From the NCBI GenBank assembly GCA_964602445.1, contig CAZRQV010000012.1, forward strand, positions 1-49,677: 49,677 nt of DNA, in the 5' to 3' direction. The translations under genes were made by a program, and so were the position numbers. Source of the stretch: HGM12587 sp964602445 (GTDB taxonomy: Bacteria > Bacillota > Clostridia > Lachnospirales > Lachnospiraceae). Below the pieces are notes generated by a model. That model was given only the letters and a program-made list of their open reading frames with translations, was not told the origin of the DNA and did no database searches. Each line of letters begins with the position of its first letter. Position 1 is the first letter of the stretch. Shown here piece by piece: positions 1-8,254 of this stretch.

Positions 1-91
1 GGATATCTGTCTGCGCTTTTTTATCATGTATTTTTTCTTTTACTGCCTTATTGCGCTGAAAAGGATTCTGCTTTGAATGAAATAAAGTTTG

Positions 92-163
92 AAAAAAGAA
101 CACCGGTCATGGCGATATGTTCTCGGAATTCCGGATACATGTCAATACGCCTGATCGGTGTTT
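92..163. terminator. Intrinsic terminator downstream of uvrC
   Basis: On the minus strand a long hairpin follows the uvrC stop. Its arms (99-114 and 148-162) pair over about 15 bases with one wobble and one bulge, and an inner palindrome CGGAATTCCG sits in the loop. The hairpin is followed by CTTTTTTC in the uvrC direction. In the plus direction a shorter T tract also follows, so it may work both ways. No gene is visible in 1-190. Confidence 0.6.
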
Positions 164-190
164 TTGTTCGTATAAACTTATATTACTTTT

Positions 191-2026
191 TTAATGAAAA
201 AACTGATAGACCTTCTCTGCTGCCCCTCGATTCATGGACGGCACTTCTGCCAATGCTTCTATACTTGCCGCTTTGATATCATCAATAGACTGGTATGCTT
301 TCATCAGTGCTTTTCGTCTTGCCGGTCCGATGCCTTCAATATCGTCTAAGATAGAATGTACCTGATCTTTGCTGCGAAGACTGCGGTGATATTCGATGGC
401 AAAACGATGGGCTTCATCCTGAATCCGGGTGATCAGACGAAATCCCTCACTGCTGCGGTCAATAGGAATCTCCCTGTTTTCATAATATAATCCTCTGGTG
501 CGGTGTTTATCATCTTTGACCATACCACACACCGGAATCTCCAGTCGAAGTTCTTCTAAGACCCGGAGTGCTACATTGACCTGCCCTTTTCCACCATCCA
601 TCATGATCAGATCCGGAAATTTGGCAAAGCCGCCGATTTCATCCTCTTCCTGTGATTTCATTCCATGGGTAAATCTTCGTTTCAGCACTTCTTCCATGCA
701 TGCATAATCATCCGGCCCTTGTACTCCACGGATTTTAAACTTGCGATAGTCACTGCGCTTTGGTTTTCCCCGTTCGTAAACGACCATAGAACCCACATTT
801 TCAAAGCCGCTGATATTAGAAATATCAAATGCTTCGATTCTTAAAATATGCGGAAGATCCAGCCAGCTGGCAATCTCCTTTGCCGCTCCGATGGTTCGTC
901 CTTCTTCTCTTTTGATCTTTTCTTTGTCCTGACTCAATACAAGATGTGCATTTTTTGCCGCCAGTTCGACCAGTTTTTCTTTTTGTCCGATCTTTGGCAC
1001 TCGTACATAAACTTTCTGCCCTTTTTTCTGGCTGAGCCACTGGGCAATGACTTCGGCATCTTCAATCTCGGCCTGCAGCATCAGCTCCTTTGGTACAAAT
1101 GGAGTTCCTGCATAAAACTGCTTTACAAAGCTGCTTAAAATATCTTCCTGTCTGTCATTGGATGCAATCCTCAAATAGAAATGATCTCTTCCGATCAATC
1201 GGCCTTCCCGTACAAAAAATACCTGCACAACTGCATCTTCTCCGTCAATCGCCATGGCAATGACATCTTTATCTTCTCCGTCACTGTTGGAAATTTTCTG
1301 TTTCTGGGCAATCTGCTTCACGCTGTTTAAAAGTTCTCTATATTCAATGGCCTGTTCAAACTCCAGTTGTTCGGAAGCTTCCAACATTTTTTCTTCCAGT
1401 TCTTTTAGAACCGGTTCGAAATTCCCATTTAAAAATTCCAGCACTTTTTTTACTTTCTCGCCGTAGGCTTCTTCACTGATGTACCCTTGACAAGGTGCAT
1501 CGCATTGTTTGATATGATAGTTCAGACAGGTGCGCTCTTTTCCCATATCCTTCGGCAGATTCCTGCTGCAGGTACGGAGTTTATAAATCTTTCGGATCAG
1601 CTCGATGGTATCTTTTACTGCTCCTGCACTGGTATACGGACCAAAATATTTTGCTTTATCCTTTTTCATCTGCCTTGCAAAAAGAACTCTCGGATAGGCT
1701 TCTTTGACCGTCACTTTGATATACGGATAGGCTTTATCATCCATAAGCATGGTATTGTACTTAGGGCGATGTTCCTTGATCAGATTACATTCCAGCACCA
1801 GCGCTTCCAGTTCCGAATCTGTGATAATATATTCAAATCTGGCAATCTTTGTCACCATCTGTTCTATCTTCGGTCCTTTGTTCCGGCTGGACTGAAAATA
1901 CTGACGCACACGATTTTTCAGGGAAATCGCTTTCCCTACGTAGATAATTTCATCTTTTTCATCATGCATCAGATAGACCCCCGGTTTCCCCGGTAATTTT
2001 TTCAATTCTTCCTGAATATCAAACAT
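191..2026 (-). CDS. uvrC: UvrC, excinuclease ABC subunit C
   Basis: Nuclease subunit of UvrABC nucleotide excision repair; it makes the 3' and 5' incisions around the lesion after UvrB loads. The 611-residue product has full family length and the expected order: an N-terminal GIY-YIG nuclease domain (GVYLMHDEKDEIIYVGKA, about residues 16-35), a cysteine cluster near 165-180, a UVR helix pair near 200-236 that contacts UvrB, the RNase H-like second nuclease domain in the C-terminal half, and a tandem helix-hairpin-helix DNA-binding tail (GIGPARRKALM). No partner uvrA or uvrB lies in the window. It has its own promoter (2076-2105) and terminator, so it is probably monocistronic. The ATG is preceded by GGTGAG. 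Confidence 0.97.
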   Translation of the reverse strand: MFDIQEELKKLPGKPGVYLMHDEKDEIIYVGKAISLKNRVRQYFQSSRNKGPKIEQMVTKIARFEYIITDSELEALVLECNLIKEHRPKYNTMLMDDKAYPYIKVTVKEAYPRVLFARQMKKDKAKYFGPYTSAGAVKDTIELIRKIYKLRTCSRNLPKDMGKERTCLNYHIKQCDAPCQGYISEEAYGEKVKKVLEFLNGNFEPVLKELEEKMLEASEQLEFEQAIEYRELLNSVKQIAQKQKISNSDGEDKDVIAMAIDGEDAVVQVFFVREGRLIGRDHFYLRIASNDRQEDILSSFVKQFYAGTPFVPKELMLQAEIEDAEVIAQWLSQKKGQKVYVRVPKIGQKEKLVELAAKNAHLVLSQDKEKIKREEGRTIGAAKEIASWLDLPHILRIEAFDISNISGFENVGSMVVYERGKPKRSDYRKFKIRGVQGPDDYACMEEVLKRRFTHGMKSQEEDEIGGFAKFPDLIMMDGGKGQVNVALRVLEELRLEIPVCGMVKDDKHRTRGLYYENREIPIDRSSEGFRLITRIQDEAHRFAIEYHRSLRSKDQVHSILDDIEGIGPARRKALMKAYQSIDDIKAASIEALAEVPSMNRGAAEKVYQFFH

Positions 2027-2075
2027 TTTCTCACCATCCTATCGGAATACAGCAGCATCCTTTTTCTTTCCTGTC

Positions 2076-2105
2076 ATTATACTATGTCCTTCTTCTTTAC
2101 CGCAA
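2076..2105 (-). promoter_or_regulatory. Predicted sigma-A promoter of uvrC
   Basis: On the minus strand TTGCGG (2100-2105) and a perfect TATAAT (2076-2081) are separated by 18 bases. This gives a leader of about 40 bases before the uvrC ATG at 2026. Confidence 0.6.
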
Positions 2106-2139
2106 CCTGCACAGAATGCTTTTTATTTCATCCTATGAC

Positions 2140-2171
2140 TGAAAATGAGCCGGACCTCCGCCCGACTCATT
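2140..2171 (-). terminator. Probable terminator of the DUF1846-ftsH operon
   Basis: A 10-bp stem (2144-2153 with 2162-2171, one G-U wobble on the minus strand) follows the ftsH stop by about 20 bases. It is followed by a short TTTTC tract. The short T tract makes this a moderate call. Confidence 0.5.
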
Positions 2172-2192
2172 GTAAGATACTCGTATGATCTT

Positions 2193-4118
2193 TTATGCTT
2201 CTTCTGCAGCCACGTTTTCCGGTTCTGCATTTTCTGTTTCTTCCGGTTCCGGAATTCCTTTGACTTCATGGAAGATTCTCATAAATTCTTTTCCGGTAAT
2301 GGTTTCTTTTTCGATCAGATATTCTGCAATTTTATCCAGTGCTTCTCTGTTTTCCAGAAGAAGTCGTTTTGCTTCTTCATAAGATTCTTTCAGAATTCTC
2401 ATAATCTCACGGTCTACTTCTGCTGCAACCTGTTCACTGCAGTTTAATCTGGTACCGTTATCCAGATACATACTTTCCTGAGATTCCAGTCCCATCATAC
2501 CAAATTTATCAGACATTCCATACTGGGTAACCATCGCTCTGGTCAGTCTGGTTGCCTGCTGGATATCGTTAGAGGCACCTGTGGTCACTGTGTCAAAGAC
2601 GATTTCTTCTGCGGCACGTCCGCCTAGAAAACCGACGATCATCGCTTCGATCTCTTTCTTTGTATTCAGATACTTTTCTTCTTCCGGTACCTGAAGTACA
2701 TATCCTAAGGCACCCATCGTTCTAGGAACGATCGTAATCTTCTGTACCGGTTCTGCATCTTTCTGCAATGCATTGACCAGTGCATGTCCTACTTCATGAT
2801 AAGATACGATTCTGCGTTCTTCCGGCTTCATTACACGGTCTTTCTTCTCTTTTCCTACCAGGACAACTTCCACCGCTTCGAAAAGGTCTTTCTGTGAAAC
2901 CGCTTTTCTGCCATGTTTTACGGCCAGAATCGCTGCTTCATTGATCATATTGGCAAGGTCTGAACCTACTGCACCGCTGGTTGCCAGTGCAATGGCATCC
3001 AGATCTACGGTTTCATCCAGATGTACATTTTTTGCATGTACTTTTAAAACATCCACACGGCCTTTCAGATCCGGTTTATCTACGATGACACGGCGGTCAA
3101 AACGTCCCGGACGGAGAAGTGCCTGATCTAATACTTCCGGTCGGTTGGTTGCACCGATTACAAGGCATGCTTTGTTGGACTCAAATCCGTCCATTTCTGC
3201 CAGAAGCTGGTTTAATGTCTGTTCTCTTTCATCATTTCCGCCGAAATGGCTGTCACGGCGTTTACCGATGGCATCAATTTCATCAATGAAAATGATACAT
3301 GGTGCATTTTTTTTCGCTTCTTCGAAAAGGTCACGAACACGGGACGCACCCACACCCACAAACATTTCCACAAAGTCCGAACCTGACAGGGAGAAAAATG
3401 GTACTTTTGCTTCTCCTGCCACTGCCTTTGCAAGCAATGTTTTACCGGTACCCGGAGGACCTACCAGTAATGCACCTTTCGGCAATTTGGCACCAATGGC
3501 CGTATATTTTTCAGGATTATGAAGAAAATCTACCATTTCCTGCAGAGATTCCTTCGCTTCATCCTGTCCTGCTACATCTTTAAATAAGATTCCTGTTTCT
3601 TTCTGGATATAAACTTTGGCTTTGCTCTTTCCGACACCCATCATGCCGCCACCGCCGCCCATGCGCTTCATCAAAAAGCCCATGGCGATCCAGATGATCG
3701 CTAACGGTAAAATGATACTGATCAATTCTATCACAATGGAAAGTGTAGAATCCGGAACGATTCCGTTCTGTTTGATTCCTGCTTCTTCCAGTCTTTCTAC
3801 GATCTTATCATTACTTTCTACTTTCACCGTATCGAACACGACTCTTGTTCTGTCCGACGGCTGATTTTCCGGAGTGATGTGGAGCTGCTGTCCTTCAATC
3901 TCTACCTTTGCAATGTTACCATCTTCGATCATGTCCAGAAATTCTGTATACGTAATCTCAACATTGGAAGAACTTCCGCCGCTTCCAAAATAACTCCATG
4001 CCAGCATCACAACACAGCACATCATTAAAAACATAAACAATGACTGTCTGTTCTTCGGGCTTTTGTTTTTATTTCCTCCCCCCTGCGGTTCCCGATTTGG
4101 GGTTCTGTTTTCGTCCAT
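2193..4118 (-). CDS. ftsH: FtsH, ATP-dependent membrane zinc metalloprotease
   Basis: Membrane-anchored AAA+ protease that degrades misfolded or regulated membrane and cytoplasmic proteins. The 641-residue product is complete: two N-terminal membrane helices (about 27-44 and 127-149) flank a small extracytoplasmic domain. The AAA domain has Walker A GPPGTGKT (220-227), Walker B IIFIDE (275-280), the pore motif MFVGVG (252-257) and the arginine-finger stretch ending RPGRFD. The M41 peptidase has the zinc site HEVGH (441-445, a conservative HEXXH variant of the usual HEAGH). The C-terminus is acidic. It lies 12 bases downstream of the DUF1846 gene and is probably co-transcribed with it. A second, protease-less paralogue lies at 24556-25710. 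Confidence 0.97.
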   Translation of the reverse strand: MDENRTPNREPQGGGNKNKSPKNRQSLFMFLMMCCVVMLAWSYFGSGGSSSNVEITYTEFLDMIEDGNIAKVEIEGQQLHITPENQPSDRTRVVFDTVKVESNDKIVERLEEAGIKQNGIVPDSTLSIVIELISIILPLAIIWIAMGFLMKRMGGGGGMMGVGKSKAKVYIQKETGILFKDVAGQDEAKESLQEMVDFLHNPEKYTAIGAKLPKGALLVGPPGTGKTLLAKAVAGEAKVPFFSLSGSDFVEMFVGVGASRVRDLFEEAKKNAPCIIFIDEIDAIGKRRDSHFGGNDEREQTLNQLLAEMDGFESNKACLVIGATNRPEVLDQALLRPGRFDRRVIVDKPDLKGRVDVLKVHAKNVHLDETVDLDAIALATSGAVGSDLANMINEAAILAVKHGRKAVSQKDLFEAVEVVLVGKEKKDRVMKPEERRIVSYHEVGHALVNALQKDAEPVQKITIVPRTMGALGYVLQVPEEEKYLNTKKEIEAMIVGFLGGRAAEEIVFDTVTTGASNDIQQATRLTRAMVTQYGMSDKFGMMGLESQESMYLDNGTRLNCSEQVAAEVDREIMRILKESYEEAKRLLLENREALDKIAEYLIEKETITGKEFMRIFHEVKGIPEPEETENAEPENVAAEEA

Positions 4119-4130
4119 TCACGTCCTCCT

Positions 4131-5612
4131 CTATTTGCTGTACAATCTGGAACCTTCTCTCTTTGGTTCTGAAGTCAGATTGATCTGCAGTTTTTTCAGC
4201 ACTCTCTCATCTGATTCCGAAAGAATGACACTGGTATGCATTTCACAGCCCTTTAATCTGCCAAGCTGTTCCATGGCTTTCTTCGCATTTTCATCATGTA
4301 CCGCACAAACAGACAATGCCAGCAGCATTTCATCTGTATGGATTCGCGGATTTCTGTTTCCTAAATGCTTTACTTTCAGATCCTGGATTGGAAGAATTAC
4401 TTCCGGTGCCAGCAAATGAATATCCGGCAGACCTGCCAGCGCTTTTAATGCATTCATCATGACAGCGGCACAAGCTCCCAAAAGCGGTGTCGTCTTTCCT
4501 GTCACAATGGTTCCGTCAGGAAGTTCCATGGCTGCAGCCGGCGCATTGGTCTTTTCTTCCACTTCCATGGCTTTTCCGACTACCACGCGGTCTGTTTCTT
4601 TGACTCCTGCCTGATTCATCAGCATTTTTAATTTAAATAAAGTTTCTTCTACTTCCTTGCCTTTGGCTCTCTGTACCAGCGTTGTGTAATAACGGCGAAT
4701 GATTTCTTCTCTGGAAGCTGCTGATACTGCTTCATCATCATAAATACAGTTTCCTGCCATATTGACACCCATATCTGTCGGAGACTGGTAACGGCATTCT
4801 CCATAGATTCTTGTAAAGATTGCATTTAAGACCGGAAATACTTCTACATCTCGATTGTAGTTGACTGCGACTGTTCCGTAAGCTGATAAATGGAACGGGT
4901 CGATCATATTGACATCGGCCAGATCTGCAGTCGCTGCCTCATAAGCCAGATTGACCGGATGTTTTAACGGAATATTCCAGATTGGGAATGTTTCAAATTT
5001 TGCATAACCTGCTAAATTCCCTCTCTGATATTCATTATATACCTGGGAAAGACAGGTTGCCATCTTACCGCTTCCCGGACCCGGTGCTGTTACAACGATC
5101 AGGGAACGGGTTGTTTCAACATAATCATTTTTTCCAAATCCATCATCACTTAAGATGGTATCAATGTTGGATGGATATCCTTCGATGGCATAATGGCGGT
5201 AGCTCTTTACGCCCAGTTTTTTCAAATATTTCTCAAATGCCTGCACTGCCGGTTTATCTTCATACAGGTTCAGTACGACACTTCCTACATAAAGTCCATA
5301 TCCTCTGAAGATATCAATGAGACGAAGTACGTCCTGCTCATAAGTGATTCCAAGGTCGCCGCGTACTTTGGCATTTTCAATATCGTTGGAATTAATGACG
5401 ATAATGATTTCTGCCTGCTCTTTCAGCTGTAAGAGCATCTTCAGCTTACTGTCCGGCTCAAACCCCGGAAGCACTCTGGATGCATGATAGTCATCAAACA
5501 GCTTTCCGCCAAATTCCAAATAAAGCTTTCCGCCAAACTGCGCAATTCTCTGCTTAATCTCTTTGGACTGGGTTTCCAGGTATTTTTCATTATCAAATCC
5601 ATGTTTTAACAT
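4131..5612 (-). CDS. DUF1846 family protein
   Basis: A 493-residue soluble protein that matches the full length of the DUF1846 family, which is common in Firmicutes and has no settled function. The N-terminal half has a nucleotide-binding look: a hydrophobic strand leads to APGPGSGKMATCLSQ (near residues 173-187), a P-loop-like motif. The C-terminal half carries a glycine/alanine-rich stretch (GKTTPLLGACAAVMMNAL). The start ATG has AGAGGA eight bases upstream. It is the first gene of a two-gene unit with ftsH. The 152-base upstream gap is AT-rich and contains TTGAAA and TATAAA at a suboptimal 19-base spacing, so a promoter is likely there but not resolved. The P-loop role is inference. Confidence 0.85.
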   Translation of the reverse strand: MLKHGFDNEKYLETQSKEIKQRIAQFGGKLYLEFGGKLFDDYHASRVLPGFEPDSKLKMLLQLKEQAEIIIVINSNDIENAKVRGDLGITYEQDVLRLIDIFRGYGLYVGSVVLNLYEDKPAVQAFEKYLKKLGVKSYRHYAIEGYPSNIDTILSDDGFGKNDYVETTRSLIVVTAPGPGSGKMATCLSQVYNEYQRGNLAGYAKFETFPIWNIPLKHPVNLAYEAATADLADVNMIDPFHLSAYGTVAVNYNRDVEVFPVLNAIFTRIYGECRYQSPTDMGVNMAGNCIYDDEAVSAASREEIIRRYYTTLVQRAKGKEVEETLFKLKMLMNQAGVKETDRVVVGKAMEVEEKTNAPAAAMELPDGTIVTGKTTPLLGACAAVMMNALKALAGLPDIHLLAPEVILPIQDLKVKHLGNRNPRIHTDEMLLALSVCAVHDENAKKAMEQLGRLKGCEMHTSVILSESDERVLKKLQINLTSEPKREGSRLYSK

Positions 5613-5764
5613 AACACATATCCTCTTTATCTGTTTTATATTGCTATTTTTTTGCTTTCTTTCAACCTTATTAGTATATCTGATTTTTGCAAATTTGTAT
5701 ATCCAAAAAATGTTTTCTATCTATAACAATATATAACATATCTATCGGCAAACATAAGATTTTC

Positions 5765-6406
5765 TTAGCAAAAACAAATCCTTCCTCCGCAGCAGACATT
5801 GCATACCATATTGGCAATGCAAAGCTTCAGACACACATCCGAACTGTTCATGGAATATTCTCTGTATGGCCCCTGCATATCCCGATACCACATGCCCCCG
5901 CTTTCTAACTGCTGTACCAGCTGACGGTACTGGAAATTCCCCGGTTCCATGGCTGCCGCCTGTTTTGCATGTTCTAATGCTGCAACATTGTTTCCTGCAC
6001 CGTTATTTGCCACGGCACTGTAATAATACCAAAGTGCATTGCGTTCCTGCATGGAATTTAATACGTTCAGCGCTTCCCTAAAATGTCTGCTCTGAATATA
6101 ATTTGCCGCTGCACGCATATAATTTTCATAATCACTGCTGCCAGACTGACGGTTCTGATATCCGCCATATCCAAAATCTCCATAACCATGAAAGCCTCCG
6201 CCGTAAGCGTTCTGTTCTTTCTCTTTCATGATCTGGTCATAGGCCTGCTGAACCTGCTTAAATTTCTCTTCCGCCTGTGCCTTGTTCGGATTATTGATAT
6301 TGGCATCCGGATGATATTTTCTGCTCAGGTTTCGATACGCCTTTTTTATTTCTTCATCAGAAGCTCCGCGGGAAATCCCCAGAACCTGATAAGGATCAAA
6401 CACCAT
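5765..6406 (-). CDS. J-domain protein with TPR-like middle and cysteine-rich tail
   Basis: A 213-residue DnaJ-type co-chaperone. Residues 1-65 form a J domain with the essential HPD (YHPDANINNP), which would stimulate a DnaK ATPase. A glycine/tyrosine-rich linker follows (about 68-90, GGGFHGYGDFGYGGYQ). A helical TPR-like segment comes next (about 95-165: MRAAANYIQSRHFREALNVL, then LEHAKQAAAMEPGNF). The last 22 residues contain seven cysteines (DVCLKLCIANMVCNVCCGG and so on). It lacks the DnaJ zinc finger and substrate-binding domain, so it is not canonical DnaJ. Its ATG overlaps the stop of the DUF5685 gene (TAATG), so the two are translationally coupled. Whether the tail binds metal or a membrane cannot be told. 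Confidence 0.85.
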   Translation of the reverse strand: MVFDPYQVLGISRGASDEEIKKAYRNLSRKYHPDANINNPNKAQAEEKFKQVQQAYDQIMKEKEQNAYGGGFHGYGDFGYGGYQNRQSGSSDYENYMRAAANYIQSRHFREALNVLNSMQERNALWYYYSAVANNGAGNNVAALEHAKQAAAMEPGNFQYRQLVQQLESGGMWYRDMQGPYREYSMNSSDVCLKLCIANMVCNVCCGGRICFC

Positions 6407-7242
6407 TATTTTTCTTTCTGTTCCTTTCTTTTCTGCTTCACCTGATCATATCGGCACCACACTCCGGAATATAAGATATTTCTCAGAATTTCGGTATTTT
6501 CCACAATCGGAAGCCGTTCAAAGGCTTTCGAGCATTCTGCCATCATCATCAGAAGCATCCGCTCTGCCTGTTCTTCAAAATCAGGATCTTCATATATGCT
6601 TTTCAGAGAATTGTACATTCCCTGTTTTAAATCTGTTTCAATATCTTCATATGCATCCATCAGATAAATGAACTTTCCAAGGAAAAATCCCATGCGGCGC
6701 AAGGTTTCTTCCCATTCATCTTTCCGATATGCAAAAATTTCTGCCATGATCGCGCCAAAAGCACCTGCGACTTCATCAATGTTTCTGCTGTCTGCTTTTT
6801 CAAATTCATGGATTTCTTCCATCTTACGGCAGATTTCATCGACTTTTTCCGGATAACGCTCATACACTTGGTGATCCTGATTTTTTAAAAGCAGTCCCAT
6901 CAGACCTTTTTTCACACTGCGCTCGTCATTCCAGTCATCCAGACATTTCTCATAAGAAAACAGCAGATTCATATCTGCGGCATAATCCGTAAACTCATTC
7001 TGGCAGTATCTGTGCTTTTCGATGGGATGTGCAATACATCTTCTGACTCCGCTGACGGTTTCCGGTTCGTACAGGCTCGTTAAAAGCAATGCCAGAAACG
7101 TCATATCATAACTTAACGTCAGCTGTCCCCGCTTTCCGTAACGATCTTTCAGACTTTTACAAAGTCCACAGTAATAAGACTGATAAACGTCAAATTCCCG
7201 AAACTTCATCTCCGGCTTATTGACTGCAATATAACCAAACAT
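6406..7242 (-). CDS. DUF5685 family protein
   Basis: A 278-residue, mainly helical protein that I match by pattern to DUF5685. The family begins with a conserved cysteine pair near residues 25-28 (YYCGLCKSLKDRYGKRG), and here has further cysteines at RRCIAHP and RYCQ. The middle carries acidic helices, including FIYLMDAYEDIETD. No signal peptide or clear membrane helix is visible. It lies between a zinc-ribbon membrane protein (2-base gap upstream) and a J-domain protein (1-base overlap downstream), which suggests a protein-handling or assembly role. The function is unknown. Confidence 0.75.
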   Translation of the reverse strand: MFGYIAVNKPEMKFREFDVYQSYYCGLCKSLKDRYGKRGQLTLSYDMTFLALLLTSLYEPETVSGVRRCIAHPIEKHRYCQNEFTDYAADMNLLFSYEKCLDDWNDERSVKKGLMGLLLKNQDHQVYERYPEKVDEICRKMEEIHEFEKADSRNIDEVAGAFGAIMAEIFAYRKDEWEETLRRMGFFLGKFIYLMDAYEDIETDLKQGMYNSLKSIYEDPDFEEQAERMLLMMMAECSKAFERLPIVENTEILRNILYSGVWCRYDQVKQKRKEQKEK

Positions 7243-7244
7243 GA

Positions 7245-7640
7245 TCAGCTCCTCTTTCCGAATTCCTGTTTACATTTCGGACAGGTTACGATGATCGTTC
7301 CTTTTCCTTTTGGAATACGGATCTTCTGTTTGCAGTATGGGCAGCTGTAAATATGATAGATTTTTTTCTGCTCATGGAGTCTCTGATAGCTTTCCCATTT
7401 ATATTTCCACTTATTTTTCAGTCCGAGAAATTTCTGATTTTCATTATATCTGGCAGAATAGTTTTTTGAAAACATTCTGTAATAAGAATAAATCAAACAT
7501 ACCCAAAACAGCAAGCTGAAAACAGCATTTCTTGTCAGAATATTTAAGATCACAAGTACCAGACTCACACCAACAAGAAATTTTGACAGATCATCGGTAC
7601 CATAACGCCCCTGCATAAAATGATAAAGTTTTTCTCTCAT
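7245..7640 (-). CDS. Membrane protein with C-terminal zinc ribbon
   Basis: A 131-residue protein. Two hydrophobic segments lie at about residues 20-36 (FLVGVSLVLVILNIL) and 39-55 (AVFSLLFWVCLIYSYY). A basic, aromatic linker follows, and then a C-terminal zinc ribbon with two CPxCK knuckles (CPYCKQKIRIPKGKG then CPKCKQEFG). The ribbon should be cytoplasmic. It is the first gene of a three-gene operon with DUF5685 and the J-domain protein. AGGAG lies nine bases before the ATG, and a good promoter precedes it (7678-7706). I do not recognise a named family. Its role could be to recruit the soluble partners to the membrane. Confidence 0.75.
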   Translation of the reverse strand: MREKLYHFMQGRYGTDDLSKFLVGVSLVLVILNILTRNAVFSLLFWVCLIYSYYRMFSKNYSARYNENQKFLGLKNKWKYKWESYQRLHEQKKIYHIYSCPYCKQKIRIPKGKGTIIVTCPKCKQEFGKRS

Positions 7641-7677
7641 TGAAATATACTCCTATCTATTTCTTCATAATGGATTT

Positions 7678-7706
7678 AGTTTAAGCGTTTATGGAAGGAA
7701 TTTCAA
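7678..7706 (-). promoter_or_regulatory. Predicted promoter of the zinc-ribbon/DUF5685/J-domain operon
   Basis: On the minus strand TTGAAA (7701-7706) and TAAACT (7678-7683) are separated by 17 bases. The leader to the ATG at 7640 is about 30 bases. Confidence 0.6.
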
Positions 7707-7782
7707 TGAATTAAGGATAAAAAAGTATAAACAAAGCATAAAAATTGCCCACAAACTGCCTGTTTTCCCAGTGGAATGGTTC

Positions 7783-7811
7783 TTTACAAGCTTTTTAAAA
7801 TTGATTATACT
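7783..7811 (+). promoter_or_regulatory. Predicted sigma-A promoter of mscL
   Basis: TTTACA (7783-7788) and TATACT (7806-7811) have a 17-base spacer. AAGGAG lies about eight bases before the mscL ATG at 7868, giving a leader of about 50 bases. Confidence 0.7.
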
Positions 7812-7867
7812 TGATTTTGAACGATGCGGCTGCATCAAAGATACTTATCAGATAAAGGAGAAATGAC

Positions 7868-8254
7868 ATGAAAAAATTTTTTAATGAGTTTAAAGAATTT
7901 ATTTCCAAGGGCGATGTGGTCAGTATGGCTGTCGGTCTCATGGTCGGTTCCGCTTTTACAGCGATCGTTACCGCACTGAACGAATGTATCCTTACACCAA
8001 TCTTAGGCATCTTTATCGGCGGAATTGATTTTTCTACGATCAAATTTTCCGTTGGTTCTGCTGAGATCCTGATCGGTACATTTATTCAGGCCATCATCAA
8101 TTTCCTGATCACAGCGTTTGTCCTCTTCCTGATCGTAAAGTTTTTTAACAGCTTTAAGAAAAAAGAAGAGGAAAAACCTGTGGAAGCTCCGGCTGTACCG
8201 GAAGATATCAAACTCTTATCAGAGATCCGTGATCTGCTGAAAAATCAGAATTAA
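7868..8254 (+). CDS. mscL: MscL, large-conductance mechanosensitive channel
   Basis: Pentameric inner-membrane channel that opens under membrane tension to release solutes on hypo-osmotic shock. The 128 residues match the family. An amphipathic N-terminal helix (MKKFFNEFKEFISKGDV) precedes TM1 with the glycine/alanine-rich pore constriction (VSMAVGLMVGSAFTAIV, about 18-34). A periplasmic-type loop is followed by TM2 (about 70-93) and a charged C-terminal bundle helix. It has its own promoter. Its stop codon overlaps the stop of the convergent symporter gene by four bases, with no terminator hairpin between the two genes. Confidence 0.97.
   Translation: MKKFFNEFKEFISKGDVVSMAVGLMVGSAFTAIVTALNECILTPILGIFIGGIDFSTIKFSVGSAEILIGTFIQAIINFLITAFVLFLIVKFFNSFKKKEEEKPVEAPAVPEDIKLLSEIRDLLKNQN

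Noticed and set aside
73..276. A 67-codon open frame on the plus strand at the left edge
   Set aside because: It runs over the uvrC terminator and into uvrC antisense; no ribosome binding site.
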